From contig NC_047080.1 of NCBI RefSeq assembly GCF_902459465.1, positions 9,460,866 through 9,524,865 on the forward strand: a stretch of DNA of 64,000 nt. The letters run 5' to 3'. This stretch comes from Asterias rubens. Lineage: Eukaryota > Echinodermata > Asteroidea > Forcipulatida > Asteriidae. A model generated the notes under the pieces. The model was not told the DNA's origin and made no database searches. It saw nothing but the letters and a program-made list of their open reading frames with translations. Each line of letters opens with the position of its first letter. Within the stretch, counting starts at the first letter, position 1. Both the position numbers and the translations under genes were made by a program. Positions 45,901-60,900 of this stretch are shown piece after piece.

Positions 45901-48900
45901 TTCCCGAGGTTGCAATCTCTCGAGGAGTCATTTCTCTCGGCGACGTCACCCCTTCCAATTTCAAGTCATGGGTTGGGAAATGTGACCCTTGACCCAAGCT
46001 GGAGCTTTGCCTCGGATCCCAAGTCACGCTGGTCGGCGCTCTATGTAAGGCGTCTTTACCCGGGCCCAACGCTCGTTGTTGGGCGAGTCCTGAATTGTAC
46101 GGACCATTGTGCTTGGTGGAGCTTTTCAGACTCCGTAAGAGCCTGTCAAGTTTGAACGTTGCAGGGTCCGATTCGTCATCACTATGATGGCCAGATGATA
46201 AACGTTTATGTTTTGAAGATTTCTTCGATTGCTTTTGTTGTTCCAATCCGGAATGATTACTAAGCGAATTTGTCTCCTTTAGGGACAACCTACTATGACC
46301 TTTGCCCTGAGACCTGACCTCGTCCGAGTTTGATCTCTCAGTTTTGTTATGCCTTGAACTTCCATTTTCAGGGGATATTTTCCTCTTGCTTTCTGAATGA
46401 CTTCGGTGTAACCTTGATGAAGTATTTGAAGTACTCGTAGACTCTTTCTGTGATGGTTTCTTGTCGTAGAAAGTTTTGTAGTTATCACCTCTTCCGGGGA
46501 TGTCTTGGCTTACTGCTCCTGGCCATCTTTCTTCCTCATCCTCGGTATCTTCATCATCTTCTGATTGAGACGATGAGCCGCCATTTTGTTGTCTTCCTGC
46601 GTGCCATTCAGCCAACGGCGCCATTGTGGAGGAAGCTTTACTTGCCTATGAAATGAAATGACAATTGTTTACATCAGTAGGAATTAAAAGTGTGCATGGT
46701 GGGAGTATCCTCAGAACATACGCCCTTTTGAGACTACTCTATTCCCTGGGTTTCCCCCAGGAATAACAGCCGGTCTTTTCACATATAACTGCCTTCCCCC
46801 CGTCTGCTCCGGCAAATGGGCCTACCCAGTGGAATAGCCAACCCCTGCTCCAGTAGGGGTAAGTGGTAAAACCAAGGGTTATTTTTGAAACGTGCAACCA
46901 GAACCATGTGGAATAGGGACACAGTGTGAAAGTGTGAGTGGATGGTAACCATGAGGTAAAAAAGGTTCCAGGGCCTCCCCAGGGCTTTTTCCCACGGGGA
47001 TATGACATACAGTGTGATAAGGGCTTTACTCAAGCAAACTTGTGAATAAGTTTATGAGAAGTAGAATCAGATCTTAGTCTTGAAGTAATACCTTCTTGTC
47101 CAGGAGGCTCGAAGATCTTTTTCGTCTCATCTGCTTCTTGGAATGGAAACTCTCATTACTGAAAGCTACGGATAGAAAGAAAATTACATCAACAAACCAG
47201 TAGGGTTTCATGGCCGCGCGGTTTAGGGCATTAAAGGCAGTGGACACTATTGGTAATTACTCAAAATAATTATTAGCATAAAACCTTACTTGGTAACGAG
47301 TAATGGGGAGAGGTTGGTGGTATAAAACATTGTGAGAAACGGATCCCTCTGAAGTAATGTAGTTTACGAGAAAGGAGTAATTTTCCATGAATTTGATTTC
47401 GAGACCTCAGATTTAGAATTAGAGGTCCCGAAATCAAGCATCTGAAAGCGCACAACTTCGTGTGACAGGGGTGTTTTTTCCTTTCATTATTATCTCGCAA
47501 CTTCGACGACCGATTGAGCTCAAATTTTCACAGGTTTGTTATTTTATGCATATATGTTGAAATACACCAAATGAGCAGACAGGTCTTTGACAGATACCAA
47601 TAGTGTCCCTTGTCTTTAAGTTCAAGTTCTGGTGGTTTCGAATCCCGGTCATAACACTTGTGCAAGATACATTACTATAATTGTTTCTCTTCGCCCTAGA
47701 GTATTAAATGGGTACCTGTGAGGGTAGCGGTTATATTGTGTTTGAAAAAGCCTTTTGAGCACCATGGCAGCTCAGGGCTCACCAGTGAGCTGAGAAAAAT
47801 TAAAGAAATGTTATTGACCCAATGACCAAGAGTGGATTTCACAAAATGTTAAGGCTAGTCTTATCTCGAGTAAGGATGAGTTACTCACTTACTAACTTAG
47901 GACTAGCCCCAAGGCAGTGGACACTATTGGTAATTACGAGTAATTACGAGTAATGGGGAGAGGTTTTCAGATAGTATAAAACATTGTGAGAAACAGCTCC
48001 CTCTGAAGTGACGTAGTTTTCGAGAAAGAAGTAATTTTCCACGAATTTGATTTCGAGACCTCAAGTTTAGAATTTGAGGTCTCGAAATCAAGCATCAGAG
48101 AGCACACAACTTCGTGTGACAAGGGTGTTTTTTCTTTCATTATTATCTCGCAACTCCGACGACGAATCGAGCTCAAATTTTTACAGGTTTGTTATTTTAT
48201 GCATATGTTGAGATACATGTACACCAACTGTGAAGACGAGTCTTTGACAATTACCAATAGTGTCCAGTGTCTTTAAGTTTTTAATAACTCTTAAAGAGTC
48301 CTAGGAGTACTAAGTTTGGACTATCTTTGTGAAACCAACCCTGGGCTCTAATGTAAAGCACACTGATATGTTTATTGTAAATAATATGCACCTATATAAG
48401 AATCATATTACTACTACTATTAATACTTATTGAGAGATTTTGATGCAACATTTTAAAGAACGTGTGATATTCACCAGATGACGGTCTCGATGAAGAACGT
48501 ACACTTGGTGGTTCAGTTGATGTTGGTGATACTGGATGTTTTAAATGCCTCTGCTGTAAATACAAAAATAATGTTTACAAGTAACATCAACTATACGATA
48601 TGATATGTGTGAATGATTACAGAGTTTCACAAAATGTTAATAACAATAACTAGTTTAGAAAACATCAATGAATGTTAAATGGGTCAAACAACAAGTTGTG
48701 CAAACAATACTTCATTCGTACAGAGTGACCACAAAGTTAAACCTATTAAAAAACTAATAAACATCAACTTAAAAATAACAAATCTGATGAAAACAATTTA
48801 TTTCCAAATTATATTAAGACTTTACTTGAGGTCAACAATTAAAACAACCATAAAATTCAAGAAGTTTAAAAGCAACATTTCTTACCCAGAATACATAAGA

Positions 48901-51900
48901 TTTATTGAATGGCTGATCCTTCTGAGAGCGTGCGTTAATGTTACCATAGAAACAGAAGTTACAAAACATGTAAACCTTTTAACATTTACAAATATTTACA
49001 CCTCTTATTTAAAGACAGTGGACACTATTGGTAATTGTCAAAGACCAGTTTGTTATTTTATGCATATGTTGGGATACACAAAGTGAGAAGACTGGTCTTT
49101 GACAATTACTAAAGGTGTCCAGTGCCTGTAAGAATCAAATCTATAATAAATCTCATATCAAAGAAAGCAAAGAGTTATGTTCATGGAGTAATTTGCAAGT
49201 TAACATTTCATTCAACAAATCAGTCTTTCCTTATTATGGTGGGTTTATAATGACTTACCATTGCAGATGAAATCCGCTTATTGTTGAGCTTGCTTTGTGT
49301 CCGATTAGAGCTCTTATCTTTGGTTTTTCCTGCAAAGAATTAATATATGAGCAGACAAGGAATGTTTCTCAAAATGTTGTTTACTATCAAACTCAGAGTG
49401 ATTACTAAACGTATAAACAGTTACATTCCCTCTGGAATATTTCTACATACCAGGTGATTCTTGCTCTGCTGCCCTCGCTGGGTGAGAGAAGAAGATGGGG
49501 GCTGTTGATTGCACATTATCTAAGAAAGCACGAGAAAAACGTACAGTTGATGAGGATGACATGTATACACAGTTAATTGAGTTCTATTGTCCAAGTCCAC
49601 ACTTAAAGTGTCATTCAATATACGCAGATATTCTTTTCAAATTGAATCTTAATTATACCAAATGAAGAAAATGGCATTTCTTAATTTTCTTACATTCATC
49701 TTTGGGCGTCTTCTTCTTGGCTGCATCACTTTCACACTTCCCTTCACTTGTCACAGCAATCACCTAAAAAGGGAGAAAAAACAACAATTTCTCAACAGCT
49801 AATAATATAAAAATATTACTAGTTCTTATATTGTGCACTTTAAAACGGTATCAATGCCCTTCAGTGTATAGATCATGTTTTGAAGCCATTCAACTATTAA
49901 AAATCATAATTTTTTGTTGGTGGGTCAAAACAGGTAAAAAAAAATTTAAAAAAATGAAATTGTTTAACATTGACTATTCCGGATGGCCCGTAAGATAAAG
50001 TTTATGTTATCTGGACTCGACTACTCTTTGATCTGTTTACACTGCTATGCAAATATGTTGCCACGTGACACACCAAGTGCTTTGTTGACCTTTTTGTTAC
50101 CAAGTCCACAAGGTTGATATTGACTTTGACCAATCAATTGATCAATAAACACATCAATTGCATGTTGTGCCAATTTGGGGCAATATATTAAACTGGATTC
50201 TTTTGAATTTTCCTGCACTTGCATGATAATGACATTATGATTTGACCTCATGATAAGAAACAGACGAGCCCCTCTATTTAAAAAAAGGCTTTACACACAC
50301 TGGCAGGTAAAGGCAGTGTATATTTTGGGTAATGTCTCCACAATTTAATGACTATTAATAAAACTTACTTATAAAGACCACTTGAATTTGAATTTGAATC
50401 TGAGACAATTCCATGCAACAAGGGTACAATTTTTACTTTGTATTATAATCAGGAATAAAATTTACGATTTTGGCCAGCTGGGTATTTTGTCTTCCTTTTA
50501 AATATATACATATCCTTGTGCATCGGTGCTGTTTTTTCCTCAGCTAGAGTTTTCCTCCCACATCTAAATACCGAAGTTTGAATTTTAGTTGTTTCTTTTG
50601 AGCCACCCACCCGCAATTGTTGGCGAAGTTTTTAAACATTGACAATTCTGAATGGCCCCTTTAGACAAAAAATATTTCACTTACAGTAAATTTATATTCA
50701 GTATTTGGTGTGAGTCGATGCGCCGTATAGTTGAGATCTGTTCCTGAGTAAATGACTTTTCCGTTTTGCGTTAATTCAAATCGATGGAGTCGACCGAGGG
50801 GAAACTCAGGAGGTGCCCACGTGACATGAATCTCACTCCGACCCCGGTTGGTTAAGCTGGGTTTGCCTGGAGCATGTTTACCTAGAAATAAAATATTAAA
50901 TTGAATTGACGAGCTTGCTCTAGTCATCGTCAGGAGACTGTCTCCAGTCTGAGACCAGTCTCCTGACGATGACTAGAGCAAGCTAGTCGAAACGTTGAGA
51001 CCAATTTCAGAACTGACTCCGCGGCAGTACAGTTAATTATGATCCTATAAGCTAAAGTAGTAGCCCAGTCTAATTTCTATACCATCCGCCCTGGTAATAG
51101 TTAAAAAACAGGACAGTTCTTTTCAGAACTGAGAAGTCTCCCGACCCTCCGATTATCTACTCCACGGCAGTAGAATAAAGCAAGACAGTTCCCTAAGAAC
51201 AACTCTACCTGGCAAGTAGATACACACATGGTGTTACCGCAAACCAAATATATATTGATACCTCACCATGCAATGCCTCAAATCCTATAAACTTATAAAT
51301 AGTTATGAATTTAAACCATGAACTCTTATGGAGGGTATACCCTTTGTTAGCTACTCTAAATAATGACCATAAGAACATGCTTGGTCAAGAGCACTGGATA
51401 GCTGTTGATAGTATAAAACATTGTTAGAAACAGTTCCCTCTGAAGTAACGTAGTTAAAGAGAAAGAGGTATCTCGTCAGCCTACATTTGAATCTGAGAAT
51501 GAAGCTTCTCTCAGGCGTCTTATAAAGTACATAATTCTATGCAACAGGCACGGTTTTTACTTTTGTTATTTCCTTGCCAATTCATTGACCCAAATTTTCA
51601 CAGAATTTTTATGTTATGCATATGTTGGGAAACACCAAGTGAGGATACTGGTCTATGACAATTTATCAAAAGTATATCTTGTCTTTAATAAAACTTGAAT
51701 CATTGTAAAACCAGCCTTCAATTTTCAGTATTTGCTATTTGTGTGGAGAGACTTTACTCAGTTTGATAACAAACTTACCAAGTTCAGTGGTGGTTGCTGT
51801 AATGGTTGCTTTTGGTCCTTTACCTTTATGATTAAATGCACATACCTAGATCAAAAACAAAAAGAGGAAAGACATGTTTAGTAATTATTTCCTTCCCTCA

Positions 51901-54900
51901 GAACAAAATCCCTATTTTATTCAAGCTAAAACCCACATGTGGTACCTAAGAAGGTTTACCTGATGAAGATCAAAGTCTAGTTTCTGTAAAGCCACCGTGA
52001 AGGATTCCTAACTATGAATGGGATTCAGCTGTGTAATACTTACATGAAGGTCATAGGTTGTTCCAGGTGCCAGACCACTAACAATGCTACTTAATTCAGT
52101 TGTCGTCTCTACTTGTTGTTTACCGTTGTAAACAACATACCCCTTCAATGCGCCGTTGTTAAAACCCGGGGGTGTCCACCCTAGTTTAAGCTGGGAGGTT
52201 GTAACAGCGAGAATCCTCAAGCCTTCTGGTGGGTCGGGCGGAGCTTCGTCGGTGGTTGCTATGGCAAAGTCGCTGATGGGACTATCGTCTCCTTCTGTAC
52301 TGAGTTGGAGACTGAAGGAGTATTGGGTATCAGCGCGTAGATGTGTTACAAGATGGCTGGTGGATTTACCTTCAAAGATGAGCTTGGAATCTGGAAAAAA
52401 GTATTACAAATATTAGCAATAGTACTGTAGATTGCTTTGGACTTCAAAGATATATAAGTAAACTTAACTAGTTTGGGTTGAACAAAGACAATTGACAGGA
52501 CTCTTCCAACTGAGCTATATAGCCCTATGAAGTTTATTATTTGATTAACTTAATAAGAAAAAAAGTTGTAAACAACCTCAGTCAAAAATCTTTGAACTAA
52601 CATTACTTTGTTCTTGCTTCGCTTTGTCAACTATTCTACTTTGTAACATTTATTTATTTTATTTATCTATTTTGATTACACATCAAACAGCACAACTTGA
52701 ACGCAGATAGCAGGATGAATAGGAAAGGAGAAGAAACGTTCAGTTTTAGATGTGAGAGGAAAACCCCAATGGAGAAAACCCATGCAATGCACGTAGGGAC
52801 TGAAAACCCAATCCACACGCAAGGCTCCGGTCTGAGGTGGGATTCAAAACTAGGCACAGAGGTGAAAGGCAGAGAAAAACCCACTGAGCCAACCTGATTG
52901 GATCAGTGAACACTATTTGATTCCAAAACAAAACAATGCAAATATCACCCACCATTAAACAATCTATACGTGACCTCCAGTCCACTCTTCAACGTGACCT
53001 CTTCCCAGTCAGCTTGAACTTCTGTGTGACCTTTGACCTGAAGTGATGGAGGCCCAGGTTTATCCAACGTCTTCAAGAGTTCAAGCGTTAACTCAACTTC
53101 CTCTTTAAGATCTTGATGAGGCAGATCCTTATGCTTCACAATCTGTTAAGTTCAGAAGTCAAAGGTTAAAGGTTATATGTGAAGGTATTCATTTGGTAAT
53201 CACTCTTAAAATTAATTGCAATAAAAACATTTGGTTAGAAGCCTATAGAGCAGCTTTCGATAGTGTATCACAAAAACTCCTGTGTCAATTACAACAACAA
53301 CAATACGGAGCAATGAAACACACTAAAAACCGGTATTTCTGCTTGACTTCCTAACCGTTTTATTCCAGACATTCGTTTTTCACAAATACACAAATCTAGA
53401 CACAGGAAAACAACTCCAGGCATGCAGATTTCGGATCTTATGAGAAGCGCTACTCTCAGTACCTGTAACGTTGCTCAGATGGTGTATTCCTATTAGGGAT
53501 TATTCCTCCTGCATGGACATATTCACTACGGATTTTTCAGTGATATCTAAAACACGCAAACACCTTTTTTCAATTAAATGTCTCAACTAAAACTACCCAA
53601 CGGTTCCTCAAACCAAAGGTATACTTTGATGACATTAAACAATAAAGGTCAAATGTGACATATCCGGGAAGGAGGTTTGGTATAAATGCAGTTTTGATGA
53701 TGGAGTAAATAACCAACCTGTAATGCAGGGACAACCTGGGGATGATCTCGCAATCTCAAACAGCCTTTTCTCTTACTCGCTAAAGTTCGTAATGTCCTAA
53801 CGAAGAGGAAAAAAAGGGAAAGAAAATCAGTTACAAATTCAACATTATGAACATCACATATATTTTCCCATTGCAGAGAAGATTTCTTGGATTCAGGAGA
53901 CTTCTCAGTTCTAAAAAGAACTGTCCTGCTAGGCTTGCTAGGCGAAACGTAGGAAATCAGTCGCACTACTACTTTCGCTTAGTGGATCGAGGGGACTTCT
54001 CGTTATTAACTTCACTATGCCGGAGTGAGTTTTTATTTGGTCTCAACGCTTCAACAAGCTTGCTCTAGTCATCGTCAGGAGACTGCTCAAACCACAAACC
54101 AGATTTAAATTTCAGCTGTTGGCTGAACACCTAATAAAATGCCTGACAAGTAGGAATATCAATAAAATTTAAAGGAGTTTTTGTTTTAAAAAACAACACT
54201 TACATCGCTGCAAACCACGCCGTTTCTGAATCCTCGTTACTCAGCTGCGACCCCAACCTCTGCAACATGACCTCTGATGTACTGTGACTTAGCAACCGAT
54301 CATGACCTTGACGACTGGTTGCTAGGCAACTGATAGCGTAGCAAGCGTTCTTCCCGCACCCAAAGTCTTTGCTGGAGAGCATATGGCAAAGTCTGCTTAC
54401 CTACGATACACAACGACAACAAAATCAGGTCAATATTTTGAAGTGTCATGTTTACAATATTAAATTGACATTAATCAAATGCTACCTTAAAAAATGCATT
54501 TCTCTATAACCATACCGGGCATTGTATCTGGTCCTAAGTAAAACGTAGAAACATTTCATAGAGTACAAGAGCTGAGATTATGTACATACATGTATATATG
54601 GTGTAGGCTTTAAAAGATTTTTCAAGCCTTATTTAAAGAGAAGTTTTACTGATTTTTCTGAGGGGAAGAAATTGCAAAACAGAATAAAGTAGGAAAACAA
54701 TCATACATTGAACATCAACCTTGCTCTATGGGTTTGTTATACACCGATCTGCCAATTGCCAATCAACAATATTGGCTTCAATTGTCAACAACTTAACTAA
54801 CACCTGGCTATCGTTGCTAAAGTGCGTCGATTCATGACACTCATTTAAAGGGCAGGGTGTACTTTTGGTAATTCCTCCAAAAGTTAATGACCATAAAACT

Positions 54901-57900
54901 TACTTGGTATTCAAAACACTGCTAGAAACAACACCCTTTGACGTAATGCAGTTTTAGAGGAGGTGATTTTTCACCCAAAAACTTGAATCTTAGAAATTGC
55001 ATGCTGCAGAATGCATTACCTATTGCAGAGTGTGTTACCTTCCCAACTTGTTACAAGGCAATTATGGTATAGTGCCTTTCTCCAGGGCACAGGTGTCATG
55101 ACCGGGATTTGAACCCACACTTTGCTGCCGACATTACCAGAGCTTGGGTCCGGTGGAGTAGACCACTCGGCCATGCCGCGTCGCATTTTTTGATCAATCT
55201 TACCATTCTATCGGAGTCTGGGTGTTGCAGTAGTCTGGCTCGTCCAGCCTCCAAGTCACATAACCGGCCCAATGCAAACGCTGCATTCATACCTCGACCT
55301 GTAAGCATCAAACAGGAAAACAATTGTCAACTTTACGTGACAATAAAGTTGTTTCTAAGGCAGGCAAAAGCTCTACATTTTTCTATTCCACTTGTGCTTA
55401 TGTTTTAACCTTAATGAGCGTCAAAAGAATAGCTTTCTGTTGAGCTAGATTCACAACAATGAGCTATCAATATTAATTTCCAACACACTCTGAATGACGT
55501 TATCTTGACATCTCTGGTACCCAGGCTTCTTCAGCTCTACATACCTGCTTCATCTATTCCTAATGAATCAATAAGTTTAGTCAGGATCTGATGGGAGAAG
55601 CTGTGATCTAGCATGTGTTGACATCCTTCTTCAGCAATTGATAATCTACAGAAACAAAAAACACCCTCTGATATGTCAAAAATTGATTCTAAAAATATCA
55701 TTTGATATGTAATTATATACTTCTAAATATACAACTATCAAATTTTCATAATGTTTTCATATTTCTAACAACTAATCATAAATCGTTCTTATAAAGTGCT
55801 TCATCAAAACCAAGGGTGTCTCAATCCAAGAACTCATTATTTTTGTAAAAAGTTTGTTGAGATGTTCAAAATATAAGACCAATCTTTACATTAGCACCAT
55901 GTAATAGTTTACAATGTAGGGGCTTGAAACACTATGTGGACTAAAAGGCAGTGGACACTATTGGTAATTGTCAAAGACTAGCCTCCATAGCTGGTGTATC
56001 TCAATATATGCATAAAATAACAAACCTGTGAAAATTTGAGCTCATTCGGTCATCAAAGTTACGAAATAATAATGAAAGAAAAATAACCCTTGTCACACGA
56101 AATTGTGAGCGTTTAGATGGTTGATTTCGAGACCTCAAGTTCTAAATCTGAGGTCTTGAGATCAAATTCGTGGAAAATTACTTCTTTCTCGAAAACTATG
56201 GCACTTCAGAGGGAGCCCTTTCTCACAATGTTTTATACCATCAACCTCTCCCTATTACTCGTCACCAAGAAAGGTTTTATGCTAATAATTATTTTGAGTA
56301 ATTACCAATAGTGTCCACTGCCTGTATATATCCACACATTTGTTTTTACAGTGTTGAATAATAGGATTTTTTTTAAAGGAACACGTTGCCTTGGATCGGA
56401 CGAGTTGGTCTTTAAAGCGTTTGTGACCGTTTTTTATAAAATACATACGGTTGGAAAGATGTCTTAAAAGTAGAATACAATGATCCACACAAGTTTGCCT
56501 CAAAATTGCGTGGTTTTCCTTTTACTCTGCGAAATAACACGGTCGGCCATTTATGGGAGTCACAACTTTGACTCCCACAAATGGCCGACCGTGTTAGTCG
56601 ACGAGGTAAAAGGAAAACCGTGCAATTTCGAGGCATGTTTGTGTGGATCATTATATTCTACTTTTACAACATCTTTCCAACCATATGCATTTTATAAAAA
56701 AGGGTTACAGACGCTTTTTATAGACCAGCTCTTCTGATCCAAGGCAACGTGTTCCTTTAAGTGTACAGATCAAAGGAATGGCCACACAGTGACTGCAACA
56801 CAGAGCTGTGCGTACAGCTTTGGGTAATCCAACTGGTACACTATTTTCGTTTACGAAGCAAAACCTTTATTTTGTGACAAACGATATCTGCACATGAATT
56901 ATAATAGTAAAACTTGAAAGTTGTTTACCTTGCTAATACCAGGGCTGCGTTACTTGCAGTCCACATATTAGTACTGTTTAGTAGACCTGTGATTCGGCTG
57001 ATTGTTATATCCAGACATTGCTCCTTGATCATCCAATCACGACCACCTTGACTCTCCGCCTTCATGGAATAATAATCAAAATAATTCAAATTCAATAATT
57101 AGATTAAATTGGATTGTACATAAAACTCAAGAGTCAATACGTTGTTCTCCCTTAGCACTGGTCCGATGGTTAAATGCCAGTTAAAACACCTGAGGAACAG
57201 TCCAGTTTCTAACCTTAAAGGCATGTACATGTTTGGTAAATTGTCAAAGACCAGTGTTCTCTCTTGGTATATCCCATCATTTCCATAAAATAATAAGCCC
57301 GTGAAAATTTGGGCTCAATTTGTCATCGAAGTTGCGAGAAAATGATGAAAGAAAACACCCTTGTTGGACGAATTTGTGTGCTTTCAGATAGGAATAAAAG
57401 ACTTCTAGCTAGAAGTCTTTTAATATTCTAGTGCGAAATTACCTCTTTCTCAAAAACTCATCACTTCAGGGGGAGCCGTTTCTCACAATGTTTTATACTA
57501 TCAACAGCTCTCCAATGCTCGTTACCAAGTTAGCTTTTAAGTTAATATTACCAAACGTGTACCTTCCCTTTAACTTTTTTCGTATCCTAGCCAGCAGGAT
57601 CACTTAGCTTGTCATTTCACTAGTCAAACAGCTTCTTCACTCATTCAATCCTTTCTATTAAATAGGGATGTTTTTCAACACTGAGCTAGCCAGCTGGACC
57701 AGTTTGTGCAGAGAATTTTGACTGGTCCTTAGGTGTTTTAACTGACATTTGGCCAGCGGACCACTGTTAAAGGCCGCCGGACTTGTAAGGTCGTTAGTGT
57801 TTATTTCAAGCCCTGAATGCCCATGTCTACAGTACTAGTCTTGGTGCAAGACGTTTATATTCACTATCACTCAACTATCGAGATCCTCGCTCCCTCCTCG

Positions 57901-60900
57901 CCGTGCACATTACAATCGACCGATAGCGGGTGCTGTTGGAAAACTTCCAAAACACCCCGCCACACCCACACTCGTGATCGCGGCTTATAGAAACGTCATC
58001 TAACGGTGGAAAAGTCACAACGTGTGTAAGCGTTGAGTGTATGAACATTACAATCGTACGGCCTACGATGTTTTACCACAATGTTTATCAACTCAACAAG
58101 AACCTTGCACCAAGACTATAGAACTTTATCATGCTGCATCCATCTTGGTCATGTTCCTTGTATCGAATAACAATAATGTATGATAATTCATCTTGCAATT
58201 AGGAACCAGACTATTTTGTTCTTCCAGCCTCGGTTTGGTTACATTGATACCAATGGGAGATCTTCAAGATGGCTGCACCGTGACAAAGGTCTATTATGTC
58301 TAGAGGGAGACCAAATTATTTTACCAATGTTCCAAGTGTTCCTGCAGCATTCATGACGGATTCATCGTCGTCGTAATCCAGCATGTTGGTCAGATCAGGC
58401 AAGATGGTTTGTGGGTGTGACCCATTAATGATTGACATGACCCTCATCTGACCTTCCTGATTCTCGGCTAGGGTACCAAAGATGTAGGCAGCATTTCCAG
58501 CAACCCTACAAGAAAAGAAAAATCCAAATTTATAAATTGCACATTTTGTTTGCGGTAACACAATCTGTGTATATTGCTGAGCAGATTGGGTTCATTTGAG
58601 AACTAATGTCAACAATTTCTTAACTATGATATGAGGTATACATATTAATACCTCACCATGCAATGCCTCAAATCCTATAATATAAATCCATGTATAGTAG
58701 ATTTTTTCTTAATTCTTGAGATTTCTCAGTTCAAAAAAGAAATTGCCTGCTTTTAAATTATACCTGGACAGAAGGTAAGAAATTGGCCAGGAAAAACAAG
58801 TTTTACCATGGAGGTAGGATTATATTAGATCCAGGAAAATTGTTGTTATTTAAATAATTCAATACCGCAGAGTGAGTTCTTTGTGTCATTGTTTTGACTA
58901 GCTTACTCTGTCCACATCAGGAGATTGTTTATTTATAAGTTTACAGAATGTTTTATGGCAAATTATAGAATCCACTAAGAAATCCCTTTGAAATCCCTTG
59001 TTTCTACTGTATTTCACTTTGAGGATCAACAAATTTCATTTGAGATGGAAAAATACACTTGTATGTTATGTGTGGGTTGTAACAAGAAAAACAATTTTTT
59101 CATTATTTTTTTTTTAAATGAGAGACCACCTAACATCACAAGGCCGGATGGCCACTACAAGGCGAGGGCTACCTAAGGTGTCAACCCAAACCAATAGGAG
59201 ACTTTCCAACGCTAGGCGGCAGCAGACATACCGGGTAAATTTCCATTGTTTACGTAGTTCTGAACATGCGCATAATTCTGAGAACAATGGATTTACCCGG
59301 TAAGTCTGCTGCCCTCTATCGTCCCAGAAAGTCTCCCATTGCCACCAGGGGCATGTTGCCACCTACTCCTGAGAAACAGGGTTACCTCTTCACAGTCTGT
59401 ATTAAGATGCATGGGGTACGGTTTTGAGGAGCAGTATGCACTACCTCCCCATCTTTTCACGAAGCAATTATAAAATTAAGTGCCTTGCTCAAGGGCACAA
59501 GCGTCAGGGTGTTACTCTTGGTTTTAAAACACAAAGTGAATTGCATGTCTCCTCTGCCAGTTTATTTGCCAAGAACAAGGGATGTAGGAAGGTGTCACGT
59601 TGCCTTTAGCATTTGGGCAACGCCATTACACACACCATGAACCCATTAGGTTTCAACAATTTTACACCATGAAGGTAGGTAGAATCATGGAGGTAAAATG
59701 GTATAACCATGGATGAGCGAATGTTTTCCTCCATGGCAGACCTGTACCCAATGGAGGTATACCTATACCTCATGGAGGTAGAAATGTGCCACATTGGGTA
59801 TAACTGTACCCCAATGAGGTATAGTGTGGAGAACGCAACCTGAGTATCATAGATAAAGAGTGCTCAGTGTGTTTTCAGTTTAAATCCTGACTTTGATGCC
59901 TCGTTCCCTGTCAATAAAGTTGACACTTCTTTTGTGTATATATTTTTTACTAGAGGTATTTGTGCCTGTAGTTATACCTATCAGCTATGGATGTTACAAA
60001 TGTGCCCTATTAAGGCATAGGCCTAACTGTACCCCAAATGAGGTAGATGAAGACCTATAACCAATCAGTAACATAGATCATAAATGAGAGAGCTAAACGT
60101 TTGTTTTCAGTTGAAATCCTGACTACGCCTCATTTGTTATCAATAATAACTTTACCTTCTTTGTGTCACCACATAATGAATGTACATGACAATACCCTAG
60201 AGGTAGAACTGTGTGCCCACAGAGTTAGACCTACCATGGAGGTACATATATCTGTGCCCAATTAAGGCAGGCCTGATACTTCACGGAGGCAACGGACGCG
60301 ATTGCCTCCGTTGCCCCTTGCCATTGCCGTGGTGCCCTTGAAACGCTCCAGTAGAAATTTACAATTTCCTCATAGGGTGCCCTTTGCCAAAGAGAAAATG
60401 CCTTGGTGCCCTTGCCCTTTCAAAAAACGAAGCACAGGCCTACCCAAAGGACTGAGGTATTTATATTTAAGGACTGTACCCAATAGAGTATTATGATTGA
60501 GAGAGAAGTTTGTTTTCAGTTGAAAATCCTGACTACGCCCGCTTCCTGTCAATAAAGGTTAATTATTCCCTCTGCTCTATACTATGCTTTGTACACAACA
60601 CAGCCAGACTCGGTGATCCCACTAGCAAACCCATTACCTCCCAAAAGTCAACACCTTAAGATCGTTGGGTACACACAAGACACCCACAGATCTGTTTGAA
60701 TAGTAAATCACAAAGTTAAGTGACTTGAAAACTGCACCCCTATATACAGGGATGAGAATAAAGAAAGTCCCTCTCTATGCTTGTACAGACACTTGTGTAG
60801 CCAGTGTGTTGTCGCAATTATTCATATGCAATTTATAAGAAAATGGGGTGTTGGTGACAGCTGGAATTTTTACACTTTGTGAGTGGAGTACCAATATTCT

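Noticed and set aside
45753-46155. plus-strand frames opposite the large Ser-rich exon
   Set aside because: Shadows of the minus-strand exon 17, which fits frame and splice sites.
48679-49086. 135-aa open frame on the plus strand
   Set aside because: Runs through AT-rich intron and into a MITE; no domain; opposite strand to the ARM-FN3 gene.
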